Below are positions 22,645 to 31,301 of a DNA stretch of 64,000 nt, in pieces. This stretch comes from Streptomyces albus subsp. albus (GTDB taxonomy: Bacteria; Actinomycetota; Actinomycetes; Streptomycetales; Streptomycetaceae), in assembly GCF_000719865.1 (NCBI RefSeq), contig NZ_JOID01000006.1:1-64000 (forward strand), written 5' to 3'. The notes under the pieces are model-generated. The model worked only from the letters and a program-made list of their open reading frames with translations. It searched no databases and was not told the DNA's origin. A program made the position numbers and the translations under genes. Position 1 is the first letter of the stretch. Each line of letters begins with the position of its first letter.

Positions 22645-25326
22645 TCAGGTGACGAACAGCCCCGCGGTCTTCATCTCGCCGACCGAGCGGTCGAAGCTCG
22701 TGAGCACGCTCGCCACGTCCTCGTCCGTGTGGGCGGCCGAGAGCAGGAAGGCGTGCAGTTCCGGCAGGTAGACGCCGTACATCCGCATCCAGTACGCGAG
22801 GGCCGTCGTCGCGCGGAAGTCGACGCCGTGGAGGCTGTCCCGGAAGTACGGGAGGTCCCGGTGGGTGAAGGCGAGGGAGAAGACCGAGTGACGGGCCCTC
22901 AGCCGCATCGGCACACCATGGTCGTCCGCGACCGCCCGCATGCCGTCGGCCAGCAGCTCCGTGCGGCGCTCCAGCTCCGCGTAGACGCCCGGGTTGTCCC
23001 GCAGATGGGTGAGGGCGGCGAGGCCCGTGCTGCAGGACAGATGGTTGCCGCTCATCGTGCCGCCCAGGAAGCCGCGTTCCTCGGCGTCGCGGAACGGGTC
23101 GCCGGTCGTCCGGCCGTACTCGATCATCTCCGCCGTGCCCACCAGCGCGCCGCACGGCAGCCCGCCGCCGATGATCTTGCCGAGCACGGTGAGGTCCGGG
23201 GTGATGCCGGTGAGCGTCTGCACCCCGCCGTACGCCACCCGGAAGCCGGAGACCACCTCGTCGAAGACCAGCGGGATGCCGAGTTCGGTGCAGAGTTCGC
23301 GGAGCGCGGCCAGATAGTCCCGGTCGATGCCGCCCGCGGTCGTCGGCAGCGGTTCCACCAGGACCCCGGCCACGTCGGAGGCGTTGCGGCGCAGGACGTC
23401 CAGGCTGCGCGGGTGGCCGAACTGGAGCACGAGCGTGTCCCGGACGGTGCCCGCGGGGGTGCCCGGGCAGCCGGCGACCGCCTCCGGCATGTCCCGCGGC
23501 CCCGCCACCCGGAACCAGGAACTCACCATCGCCTGGTCCGAGAAGCCGTGGAAGTGCCCCTCGAACTTGGCGATCCGGCGGGCCCCCGGCCGGCGCACCC
23601 GGCACAGCCGGATGGCGTGCAGGGCGGACTCCGTACCGGAGTTCGAGAAGACCGCCCGGTCGGCACCCGGGAAGGCGTCGGTCAGGAGTTCGGCCAGGGC
23701 CACCTCGGGCTCGTGGCCCAGTGCGTTGATGTTGCACGTGGCGGCCGCCGAGCGCAGGGCTTCCTGGACGACGGGGTGGCCGCGGCCCAGGACGGCCGGC
23801 CCGCCACCGCCCCCCAGGTCGATGTACTCGTTGCCGTCGATGTCCGTCAGCCGTGCCCCGCTGCCCTCGGCGATGAACAGGGGGTACGCGCTGGGGAAGA
23901 AGTAGCGGTCGAGATGGGTCGCGGCCACCAGTGACCGCCGGGCGCGGTCCCGCATCGCGAGCGACTTCGGCGTGGCCGCCGCGAAGTACGCGTCGAAGCG
24001 CTCCTTCACCGCGCCGCCGAGGGAGGTCGAGTAGCGGTCCGCGAAGCGGCGGGTGTTCTCCCAGATGTCGAGCTCCGGATCGATCTGGGCCATGAAGCCC
24101 TCGCACGAGAGCATCGCCAGCTCGCCCTTGGTGTAGGCGGCCGTGTACGCGGCGCCGTGCCGGCGCAGCACCTGGCTGACGTCCTTGAAGAAGTCCGTGC
24201 CCGACCAGCGGTCGGAGGCCGTCTTGAAATGGTGGACGAAGACGTCCTTGAGGGCGGTGGTGTACGCGTCGTCGGCCAGCAGGGCTTCCGCGGACTCCGC
24301 GCCGGTGTCCGTCTCCACGAAATACTCCGTGAAGCGGCGGACCGCCAGGTCCCAGCGGTGGTGGATCGCCGCGTTGTTGAAGGAGACCAGACCCCACTTC
24401 TCGGCCTCGGTGTAGTACGCGGTGATGCCGAAGTCGAGCAGGGTGAAGCAGCCGTCCCGGGTGAGCAGGATGTTGCCCGGGTGCAGATCGCCGTGGCAGG
24501 CGCCGTCGAGGTACAGCATCGTCAGCAGGATGTCCTGGAGCCGGCGGGCGAGCTCCTTCGGCGGGACGTCCACCCGCGCGAAGTCGCTCCCCCTGATTCC
24601 CTCCACGTACTCCATGACCAGCACCCGGTCGGTGGAGAGCTCCGGGTACGCGCGGGGGACGCGGACGAAGGGGTGGCCCGCGAAATTCTCCGCGACGGCC
24701 GTCATGTTGGCGCGTTCCGTCTCCATGCTGAGCTGCTCCGCGAGCAGCCGGCCGATCTCGGCGACCCGCCGCGGCATCCGCAGCGGGCGGAGGGGCGGCA
24801 GCAGGGCGTGAGCGGTTCCGACGAGGCCGCGCAGCAGCGCCAGGTGCAGCCGCATGGCGGCCGGCACGCCGCGCTTGACCACCTTGACCGCGACGCGGGT
24901 TCCGGCGTCGCCCGCCTCCGCGTCCCCGTCCCTGAGGGTCGCGTGGTGCACCTGGGCGATGGAGGCGCTCGCGACCGGGACGGGGGCGAAGGAGGAGAAG
25001 ACCTGGTCGAGCGGTTTGCCGTACGCCTTCTCCAGCGTCCGTACGACCCGCCGCGGGCCCATCGCGCGCCCGCCGTCCTGCAGGAGGCGCAACTCCGCGA
25101 CGGCGCCCGGGGGGAGGAGGTCGGAACGGGTGGAGAGGATCTGCCCGAACTTGACGTACATCGGGCCGAGGAGGGTGCAGAGGCGCCGGAGGCGGCGGCC
25201 GAGCCTGCGGCCGTCGGAGGCGGACGGGGCGGCGGCGCCGGCGCCGGCCGCGGGGGAGGGGGCCTCGGTGCCGCTGCCCTTGCCGGCGCCGGTGTTCCCG
25301 CCCGTTCCGGTTCCGGTGGTGGTCAT
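22645..25326 (-). CDS. Fusion of UbiB/ABC1-type kinase and class III (GSA-like) aminotransferase
   Basis: An 893-aa two-domain protein. Residues ~45-400 are a UbiB/ADCK-type atypical kinase with all hallmarks: KFGQ (59-62), Ala-rich loop VASASIAQVH (118-127), VAVKV Lys148, HGDLHPGN (278-285) and DFG (298-300). Residues ~470-893 are a PLP fold-type I class III aminotransferase close to glutamate-1-semialdehyde aminotransferase: DIDGNEYIDLGGGGGP, SNSGTES (561-567), FDE Asp689, and GKIIGGGLP with the Schiff-base Lys717. Its ATG overlaps the P450 stop by ATGA and has GGAGG upstream. UbiB proteins act in terpenoid-quinone metabolism; coupling to an aminotransferase suggests transamination of a hydrophobic terpenoid aldehyde. 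That role is inferred. Confidence 0.88.
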   Translation of the reverse strand: MTTTGTGTGGNTGAGKGSGTEAPSPAAGAGAAAPSASDGRRLGRRLRRLCTLLGPMYVKFGQILSTRSDLLPPGAVAELRLLQDGGRAMGPRRVVRTLEKAYGKPLDQVFSSFAPVPVASASIAQVHHATLRDGDAEAGDAGTRVAVKVVKRGVPAAMRLHLALLRGLVGTAHALLPPLRPLRMPRRVAEIGRLLAEQLSMETERANMTAVAENFAGHPFVRVPRAYPELSTDRVLVMEYVEGIRGSDFARVDVPPKELARRLQDILLTMLYLDGACHGDLHPGNILLTRDGCFTLLDFGITAYYTEAEKWGLVSFNNAAIHHRWDLAVRRFTEYFVETDTGAESAEALLADDAYTTALKDVFVHHFKTASDRWSGTDFFKDVSQVLRRHGAAYTAAYTKGELAMLSCEGFMAQIDPELDIWENTRRFADRYSTSLGGAVKERFDAYFAAATPKSLAMRDRARRSLVAATHLDRYFFPSAYPLFIAEGSGARLTDIDGNEYIDLGGGGGPAVLGRGHPVVQEALRSAAATCNINALGHEPEVALAELLTDAFPGADRAVFSNSGTESALHAIRLCRVRRPGARRIAKFEGHFHGFSDQAMVSSWFRVAGPRDMPEAVAGCPGTPAGTVRDTLVLQFGHPRSLDVLRRNASDVAGVLVEPLPTTAGGIDRDYLAALRELCTELGIPLVFDEVVSGFRVAYGGVQTLTGITPDLTVLGKIIGGGLPCGALVGTAEMIEYGRTTGDPFRDAEERGFLGGTMSGNHLSCSTGLAALTHLRDNPGVYAELERRTELLADGMRAVADDHGVPMRLRARHSVFSLAFTHRDLPYFRDSLHGVDFRATTALAYWMRMYGVYLPELHAFLLSAAHTDEDVASVLTSFDRSVGEMKTAGLFVT

Positions 25327-26942
25327 GCGGTCCTCCGTCCGGCCTGGCCGGCCTGTCCGTCCCGGCTGTCCCGTCCGTCCTGCCCGTCCTGCCCGTCCTG
25401 TCCGGGCCGGGTGCCGCCGACCGCGCCGGAGCGGGGGCGGACCTCCAGGTGGACGCCGCCGCCGGGGTGCAGGGTGGTCAGCGGTTGCGGCCGGACCGGC
25501 GGCCGGCCCGGCGGCAGCGTGAAGCGGTGGCGCTGCGCGATGGCCAGCAGCACGAGCTGGAGCTCCACCAGGGCGAAGTGCTGCCCGATGCAGATGCGTT
25601 CACCCGCGCCGAACGGCATGTACGCGTGCCGGTTCCGGCCCTTCGACCGCACGGGGGTGAAGCGGTCCGGGTCGAAGACGTCCGGATCCTCCCAGTACTC
25701 GGGGCGGCGGTGCAGGATGTAGCTGTTGATGTAGATGTTCGACCCGGCGGGGATGCGGTAGCCGCCGAGGACGTCCTCCTCGCGGGCCCGCCGCATGAAC
25801 TGCCAGGCGGGCGAGTACATGCGCAGCGTCTCCTCGACCACCCTGCGGGCGTACGGCGTGCGGCGCAGATCGTCCATGCCGGGGGGCCGGCCGCCGAGCA
25901 CGGTGTCGATCTCCTCGTGCAGCCGGGCCTCGATCTCCGGGTGCTCCGCCAGGACCTGGAAGGCCCAGGCCATGGCGTTGGTGGTGGTCTCGTAGGCACC
26001 GACGACGATGTTGAGCACCTCGTGGTGCAACTGCTCGAAGTCCATGCCGCCGCCGTCCTGTTCGTCGACGGCGTTCATGAGCAGGTGCAGCAAGTCGATG
26101 CCGTCGCCGGGCTTCCCGGATCCGGCGGTGTGCGCGGGGGTGCTGCCGCGTTCGATGAAGGCGGACACGCAGTCGTCCATGCGCCGGATCGCCCGGCGCA
26201 GCCGGCGGTGCGCCGGAGTCGGCACGGAGAGCGGGGGAAACGGGAAGCGGAAGAACCGGCCCAGGATGTCGTTGGTCTCCGTGAACGCCTCGGCGAAGCG
26301 GCGTGCCGTCTCGCCGACCTGGGCGCTGAAGAGCGTGCGGGTGACGATGTGCAGCGTCAGCTCGCTGAACTCCGCGCTCAGGTCCGCCACCTGGCCCGGG
26401 CGGTACCGGTCCCGCCAGCGGTCGAGCATGCGGTTCGTCTCGTCCGTCATGCCGTCGACGAACCGGGCGACCACGGCCGGGCGGAACGCGGGCTGCATCA
26501 TGCGGCGCTGACGCATGTACAGCTCACCGCCCGGGTTGGTGATCAGCCCGTTGCGCAGCACGGGACGGACGAGCTTGTAGAGCAGCACTTCCTTGTCGTA
26601 CTTGTGCCGGTTGCCGACGAGCACCCGGTGGATGTGGTCCGGGTTGTTCAGGACGATGACGGGCATGCCGAACAGGCGGAAGCGGAAGATGTCCCCGTAC
26701 TCCGCCGCGGCCCGCTCCAGGAAGCCGATCTGGTCGCCGCTGAAACGGGGGCGGCTGCCGTCGGGGCCCTTGACCGGGCGGGCGGTCGGAATGGCACGGA
26801 GAGGGCCCGGCTCGTCCGCCGCGACGGTGGTCGTCGGGGACGGGGACGGGGCTGCGGTTGGGGATGCCGACTCCCCCGGGTCCGGGGCGGCGGCCGGGTC
26901 GGGGGTGCTCTGCGGGGAGGGACGCGGGGGCAAGCCACTCAC
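25323..26942 (-). CDS. Cytochrome P450, terpenoid cluster (second P450)
   Basis: A 539-aa P450 starting at GTG 26942, with a Pro/Ala/Ser-rich leader of ~60 residues. I-helix VGAYETTTN, ExxR in EETLR, and heme loop FGAGERICIG are all present. Similar in style to CYP families that act on bacterial terpenes (long, with RRAREEDVLGGYRIPAGS substrate strands). The C-terminus ends in a repetitive GQDGQDGQDGRD tail encoded by short tandem repeats. It overlaps the fusion gene by 4 bp and is clearly paralogous to the P450 at the operon head. It needs ferredoxin partners, none of which are in the cluster. Confidence 0.93.
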   Translation of the reverse strand: MSGLPPRPSPQSTPDPAAAPDPGESASPTAAPSPSPTTTVAADEPGPLRAIPTARPVKGPDGSRPRFSGDQIGFLERAAAEYGDIFRFRLFGMPVIVLNNPDHIHRVLVGNRHKYDKEVLLYKLVRPVLRNGLITNPGGELYMRQRRMMQPAFRPAVVARFVDGMTDETNRMLDRWRDRYRPGQVADLSAEFSELTLHIVTRTLFSAQVGETARRFAEAFTETNDILGRFFRFPFPPLSVPTPAHRRLRRAIRRMDDCVSAFIERGSTPAHTAGSGKPGDGIDLLHLLMNAVDEQDGGGMDFEQLHHEVLNIVVGAYETTTNAMAWAFQVLAEHPEIEARLHEEIDTVLGGRPPGMDDLRRTPYARRVVEETLRMYSPAWQFMRRAREEDVLGGYRIPAGSNIYINSYILHRRPEYWEDPDVFDPDRFTPVRSKGRNRHAYMPFGAGERICIGQHFALVELQLVLLAIAQRHRFTLPPGRPPVRPQPLTTLHPGGGVHLEVRPRSGAVGGTRPGQDGQDGQDGRDSRDGQAGQAGRRTA

Positions 26943-26946
26943 CCTT

Positions 26947-26981
26947 TCTGTCAGTGGGAGGCGGGTCTGTCAGTGGGAGGC
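26947..26981. repeat. Direct repeat of 16 bp before the second P450
   Basis: TCTGTCAGTGGGAGGC occurs at 26947-26962 and 26966-26981, a 19-bp period, immediately upstream of the P450 start in the only sizeable gap (206 bp) of the operon. It may be an operator for an internal promoter. Confidence 0.6.
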
Positions 26982-27148
26982 TGGGCGGGGCGGTGAGAAC
27001 GGCGGTGGAACGGTGCTCGCAGGGTCGGCGGCGCGGCGGTGGACCAGGGGGCGTGAAGGGCCGTGCGGCGCGGACAGGGGCGGCGGGGAGGGCAGGGCGG
27101 CGGGAGCCGTGACGGGGCCCGGGCGGTCGGCGGCCTCCCGGGCCGTCG

Positions 27149-28288
27149 CTAGGAGGCGCGGTCGGTGAGGCGGTCGGTGAGTTCCCGCAGGTCCGCGAGG
27201 CCGGCCGCGGACAGCTCCAGCGGGCGCAGGCTCTCCCAGGCCGCCTCCCGCCACCGCCGCGCCTCGGCCAGCGTCCACGCGCGCCCTCCGGCCTCCTCCA
27301 CCAGCGAGGCGGCGAGCGCGAGTTCGTTCTCGCTCGGCGGGCCCGGGCGTGCGTAGAGCTCCGCCAGCCGCCGTCCCGGAGCCGTGTCCGAGGCCAGGGC
27401 GGCCACCACCGGCGCGCTCCTCTTGCGCGCCCGCAGATCGGAGAGGGCCGGTTTGCCGGTGCTGCCGGCGTGCCCCCAGATCCCGAGGACGTCGTCCTGG
27501 AGCTGGAACGCCAGGCCGAGCCGGGACCCGAACCGTTCGAAGGCCTCCAGCACGGTGGACGGGGCGCCCGCGTAGGCCGCGCCGGCCCGGCAGGCGAAGC
27601 CCAGCAGCGCACCCGTCTTGGCCTCCAGTGTGCGCAGGCAGTCCTCGGTGCCGGTCCCGCGGAGCGCCCCGGCCGTCACGTCCGCCGCAGCGTCCGGCGT
27701 AGCGGGCGGGGCCGCCGCCGGAGCCGCCAGCAGGTCGCGGCCCTGGCCGAGGCACAACTGCCGCAGGGCGCGGGCGAGATCGCCGGCCACATCGGCGCCG
27801 CCGGGTGAGGGGTTCGAGGAGAGCACCTCGAAGGCGAGGGCCAGCAGACCGTCACCGGCCAGGATCGTCAGCGGGGTGCCGAACCGCACCCAGGCGGCGG
27901 GGCGGTGGCGTCGTACGCGGTCGCCGTCCATCACGTCGTCGTGCAACAGGGTGAAGTTGTGGACGAGTTCAGCGGCCAGCGCGGCCGGTAACGCCTCCTT
28001 GGCTTCCGCCCCGGCAGCGGCGGCGGTGGCCAGCGCGAGCGCGGGGCGGACGAGCTTGCCGCCCCCGGAGCGCCGGGATGTGCCCGTCGCGGGGCGGCCC
28101 GGTGCGGCGTTCGCGGTCGCCGCGCCGGCTCCGGCCGGGACGCCGTCCGCGTCGCACAGCCCCATCTGGTACCCGCAGAGCGTGGCCAGATCCGGGCCCA
28201 GCCGGGCGATCCAGTCCAGGAGGGCGGGCGGCACGGTCTCCCGGGCGAGGGCGACGGCCGCCGGCGGGGCTGCGGCGCGTCCCGTCAT
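27149..28288 (-). CDS. Polyprenyl diphosphate synthase (probable GGPP synthase), with a TTA codon
   Basis: A 379-aa trans-prenyltransferase. The ATG at 28288 overlaps the terpene synthase stop; GTG 28291 is an alternative one codon earlier. First Asp-rich motif LLHDDVMDGD with preceding LVHNFT, and second motif FQLQDDVLGIWG, are intact; GGGKLVRPALALA is the conserved basic region. No aromatic pair directly before the first DDxxD, which argues for C20 (GGPP) over C15. Leu in KEALPAAL is a TTA codon (27991-27989). It supplies the allylic diphosphate to the adjacent cyclase. The chain length is inferred. Confidence 0.9.
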   Translation of the reverse strand: MTGRAAAPPAAVALARETVPPALLDWIARLGPDLATLCGYQMGLCDADGVPAGAGAATANAAPGRPATGTSRRSGGGKLVRPALALATAAAAGAEAKEALPAALAAELVHNFTLLHDDVMDGDRVRRHRPAAWVRFGTPLTILAGDGLLALAFEVLSSNPSPGGADVAGDLARALRQLCLGQGRDLLAAPAAAPPATPDAAADVTAGALRGTGTEDCLRTLEAKTGALLGFACRAGAAYAGAPSTVLEAFERFGSRLGLAFQLQDDVLGIWGHAGSTGKPALSDLRARKRSAPVVAALASDTAPGRRLAELYARPGPPSENELALAASLVEEAGGRAWTLAEARRWREAAWESLRPLELSAAGLADLRELTDRLTDRAS

Positions 28289-29364
28289 CACGACCCCCCT
28301 TCGGTGCCCGCCGGTGCGAGGGTCGCCTCCAGATAGGCGGGGAGGCCGCCCTGCTCCCGTTCCCGGTAGCGCAGGGTCGCCCGCGACCAGTCCAGGTTGC
28401 CGCGCATCCACGACTCCATGCCCGCCAGGCAGGCGGTGAGGCCGGCCCGGTGCTCCGGGTGCGCCTCCAGCAGCCGTTCCCGGTGGCCCAGATAGCGGCG
28501 CGTCTCGGCGGAGACGGCCTCCGCCGTGTGCTCCAGCGCCTCCCGCAGTGTCAGCCCCCGGGCGTGCGCCACGACCCGTACCAGGTTGTGGTACTCGCCC
28601 AGCGCCATCTCCTTGCCCAGCGAGTACCAGTCGTTCGTCCACACGACCACGTCGCTGGAGGACCGCAGGGCGGCCCGGAACGGCTCACCGGCGTGGACGG
28701 CCTCGGGGAGGTCGAGACCGGCGACGACGTCGATGAGATCCATGCACACATAGATCGCCCCGGTGTGCCGCCGCTGCTCGATGTACTCGGCCTCGCCGGG
28801 GATCACCCCGGCGACGCGGTTCTCCGCCTCCCAGCAGGCGGCGTCCAGGCAGGACGCGAGATGGTCCGTGAAACGGCGCCGCCAGGCGGGCGTGGCGCGG
28901 CTCGCGGTGCGGTGCCACAGGTCGCGCAGCGCCCAGGCCAGCGGAGGCTCGCCGGGCGGCCGTGCGCCCTCGGCCGGATCGTCCCGGTCCAGGACCCGGA
29001 GCAGGCCGTCCATCGCCCGCCGGGCGCCGGCGAGGTCACGGCCGACCCGGCCGTCGTCCAGTTGGTCGTCGACGAGGAAGAGCCAGCCGAACCAGTCGGC
29101 GACCAGTTCCAGCGCGGCCCGGTCGGCGGCCGGGTACGTCCGGGCGGCGAACTGCCCGAAACCGGCGCGGGCGAAGCGCCGGCGCGCCACGGAGCCCCGG
29201 ACCACCTCGAACCGGGCCACCCACGCGTCCAGATGCGCCTCGGCGGCCTCCGCGTACGGGCTGACCTGTGAGGGGAACGGGCAGTAGATGTGCGGCTTTT
29301 GGGCCGGCCCGACTGCCGGCTCCGTGCGGGTGTTCTGCCGGTCCTGCTGGGGGAATCCGTTCAC
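28288..29364 (-). CDS. Class I terpene synthase (cyclase)
   Basis: A 358-aa bacterial terpene cyclase. GTG 29364 overlaps the P450 stop (GTGA). The metal-binding motifs are both present: DDQLDD in WLFLVDDQLDDGR (~residue 105) and the NSE triad NDWYSLGKE (~residue 240), followed by the C-terminal RY pair (RATLRYRE). It ionises a prenyl diphosphate, most likely GGPP from the coupled synthase, to a cyclic hydrocarbon. The scaffold cannot be predicted from sequence. The gene lies between the P450 and prenyl synthase with overlaps on both sides. Confidence 0.93.
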   Translation of the reverse strand: MNGFPQQDRQNTRTEPAVGPAQKPHIYCPFPSQVSPYAEAAEAHLDAWVARFEVVRGSVARRRFARAGFGQFAARTYPAADRAALELVADWFGWLFLVDDQLDDGRVGRDLAGARRAMDGLLRVLDRDDPAEGARPPGEPPLAWALRDLWHRTASRATPAWRRRFTDHLASCLDAACWEAENRVAGVIPGEAEYIEQRRHTGAIYVCMDLIDVVAGLDLPEAVHAGEPFRAALRSSSDVVVWTNDWYSLGKEMALGEYHNLVRVVAHARGLTLREALEHTAEAVSAETRRYLGHRERLLEAHPEHRAGLTACLAGMESWMRGNLDWSRATLRYREREQGGLPAYLEATLAPAGTEGGS

Positions 29365-30761
29365 CGGGGATGCACCTCCAGGGGGACGCCACCCTCCGGA
29401 TGCAGGGTGATCAGGGGCTGCGGCCGCACCGGCGGCCGGCCGGGCGGCAGCCGGAAGCGATGCCGCCGGACGACGGTGAGCAGCACCAGGTGCAGCTCGG
29501 TCAGAGCGAAGTGCTGGCCGATGCAGACGCGTTCGCCGCCGCCGAACGGCATGTAGGCGTGCCGGGGGCGGCCGGCGGACCGCTCGGGGGTGAAGCGGCC
29601 GGGGTCGAAGGACTCCGGGTCGTCCCACAGCTGCGGATGCCGGTGCAGCACATAGCTGTTGAGGTAGATGTTCGAGCGGGCGGGGATGTGGAAGCCGCCG
29701 ATGCTGTCCTCCGTCCGGGCCCGGCGCATGAACTGCCAGGCGGGCGAATACAGCCGTAAGGTCTCCTCCACCACCGAACGCGCGTACGGGGTGCGGGCCA
29801 TGTCCTCGAAGCGTGGCACCCGCCCGCCGAGCACGGCGTCGGCCTCCTCGTGGAGCTTCCGCTCGACCTCCGGGTGGGCGGCGAGCAGATAGAAGATCCA
29901 GGAGAGGGCGTTGGTGGTGGTCTCGTAGGCGCCGACCACCAGGTTCAGCACCTCGTGGTGGAGCTGCTCCGGCTCCATCCCGCGGCCGTCCCCGTCCTCG
30001 TCGACCGCGTTCATCAGCAGGGTGAGCAGATCGACCTCGTCACCCGGACCGGCCGCCGTGCGCCGCTGGACGAAGGAGGCCACGAAGGCGTCCATCCGGT
30101 CGATGGCCCGGCGCAGCCGCCGGTGGCCCGGGGTGGGCACGGTCAGCGGCGGGAACGGGAACTTGAAGAACCGGCCGAGCAGGGCGTTCGCCTCGGTGAA
30201 CGCCTCCGCGAAGTCCCGTGCGGCGCTCCCGACCCGGGCGCTGAACAGCGAACGGTTGACGATCCGCAGCGCCAGCTCGCCGAACTCCTCGTGGACGTTC
30301 ACCACCGTGCCCGGCGCGTACCGCCGCTCCCAGCGCTCCAGCATCGCGCCCGTCTCATCGGTCATGTTCTCGGCGAACCTGGCGACGACGACCGGCCGGA
30401 ACGACGGCTGCATCAGCCGCCGCTGGCGCTGCCACAGCTCCCCGCCCGGGTTGCCGATCAGACCGTCGCGCAGCACCGGGCGGACCAGCCGGTAGAGCAG
30501 CGCGTCCTTGTCGTACTTCGAGCGCTGCTCGACGAGCACGCGGTAGATGTGGTCCGGGTGGTTCAGCATGATCATGGGGATGCCGAAGAGGCGGAACCGC
30601 ACGATGTCGCCGTGGGTCCGGGCCGCCCACTGCAGGAAGCCGAGCTGGTCGCGGCGGAAGCTGACGCCTCCCCGCAGCCGCTCCCCGAGCCCGACGGCCG
30701 GGACCGGGACGGGGGGTCCGGCATCCCGGGCCCCGCTGTCCGGTGACAGATCCAAGGTCAT
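29361..30761 (-). CDS. Cytochrome P450, head of the terpenoid operon, with a TTA codon
   Basis: A 466-aa P450; ATG 30761 has GAGG upstream. I-helix VGAYETTTN, ExxR as EETLR, heme loop FGGGERVCIG. It shares long blocks with the second P450 (HKYDK/SKYDK region, FPFPPL, YSPAWQFMRRAR, PPGRPPVRPQPL), so the two arose by duplication within this pathway. The Leu in EETLR is encoded by TTA (29759-29757), which would make translation of the first operon gene bldA-dependent and, through coupling, limit the cyclase. It probably oxidises the cyclised terpene. Confidence 0.93.
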   Translation of the reverse strand: MTLDLSPDSGARDAGPPVPVPAVGLGERLRGGVSFRRDQLGFLQWAARTHGDIVRFRLFGIPMIMLNHPDHIYRVLVEQRSKYDKDALLYRLVRPVLRDGLIGNPGGELWQRQRRLMQPSFRPVVVARFAENMTDETGAMLERWERRYAPGTVVNVHEEFGELALRIVNRSLFSARVGSAARDFAEAFTEANALLGRFFKFPFPPLTVPTPGHRRLRRAIDRMDAFVASFVQRRTAAGPGDEVDLLTLLMNAVDEDGDGRGMEPEQLHHEVLNLVVGAYETTTNALSWIFYLLAAHPEVERKLHEEADAVLGGRVPRFEDMARTPYARSVVEETLRLYSPAWQFMRRARTEDSIGGFHIPARSNIYLNSYVLHRHPQLWDDPESFDPGRFTPERSAGRPRHAYMPFGGGERVCIGQHFALTELHLVLLTVVRRHRFRLPPGRPPVRPQPLITLHPEGGVPLEVHPR

Positions 30762-31301
30762 ACGTCCTCGCCTTCACGGGCTGTGCGCGTCTGCGGCTGC
30801 GTGTGCCTGTACGGGCTGTGCGGTGGGGCGTGAGGTGGTGGGGCGTGAGAGGGGGTGGGGCGGCGGTGTGGTGAGGGCTCGGTGCGGGTCGGTGCGGTGG
30901 GCTCGTCGGAGGTGGGCGGGCTCGTCGGGGGGTGGCCGGAGGCGGCCGGGGGCGGCCGGGGGCGGCCGGAGGGGGACCGGCCCGGCACCGTGGCACGCCC
31001 CGGCGGAATGGCCACACCCTGCCGCTTCCCCGCGCGCCGGTGACAGCGGACCGGGCCAAGTGAGGACGAAGAGGCAGACGTGCGGGCAGGGGCGGCGGCC
31101 CGGCGGGGACAAGCCGGTGACACGCCGGGAGAGCGCTCTCGGGCCGCCGCGCACGCGAGGCGGCGGCCCGGTGCCGGCCTCCGCACGAGCCCTTGGCGGG
31201 CCGCACGGAACCGGCGACATCCGCGGAGCCGCCCTCCCGCTTCCGCGCACCGCCGCCCGGGTGCGTCATCCTCGGACGAGACGATCACAGGAGAGACGGA
31301 A
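30762..31301. promoter_or_regulatory. Divergent regulatory region of terpenoid operon and exporter
   Basis: A 540-bp gap between divergent starts with no convincing gene. It holds two copies of GGTGGGGCGTGAG near 30822-30849, a run of GGGGCGGCCG units near 30945-30975, and a hexamer TTGGCG near 31193. I see no clear sigma-70 promoter. It should carry both promoters. Confidence 0.5.
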
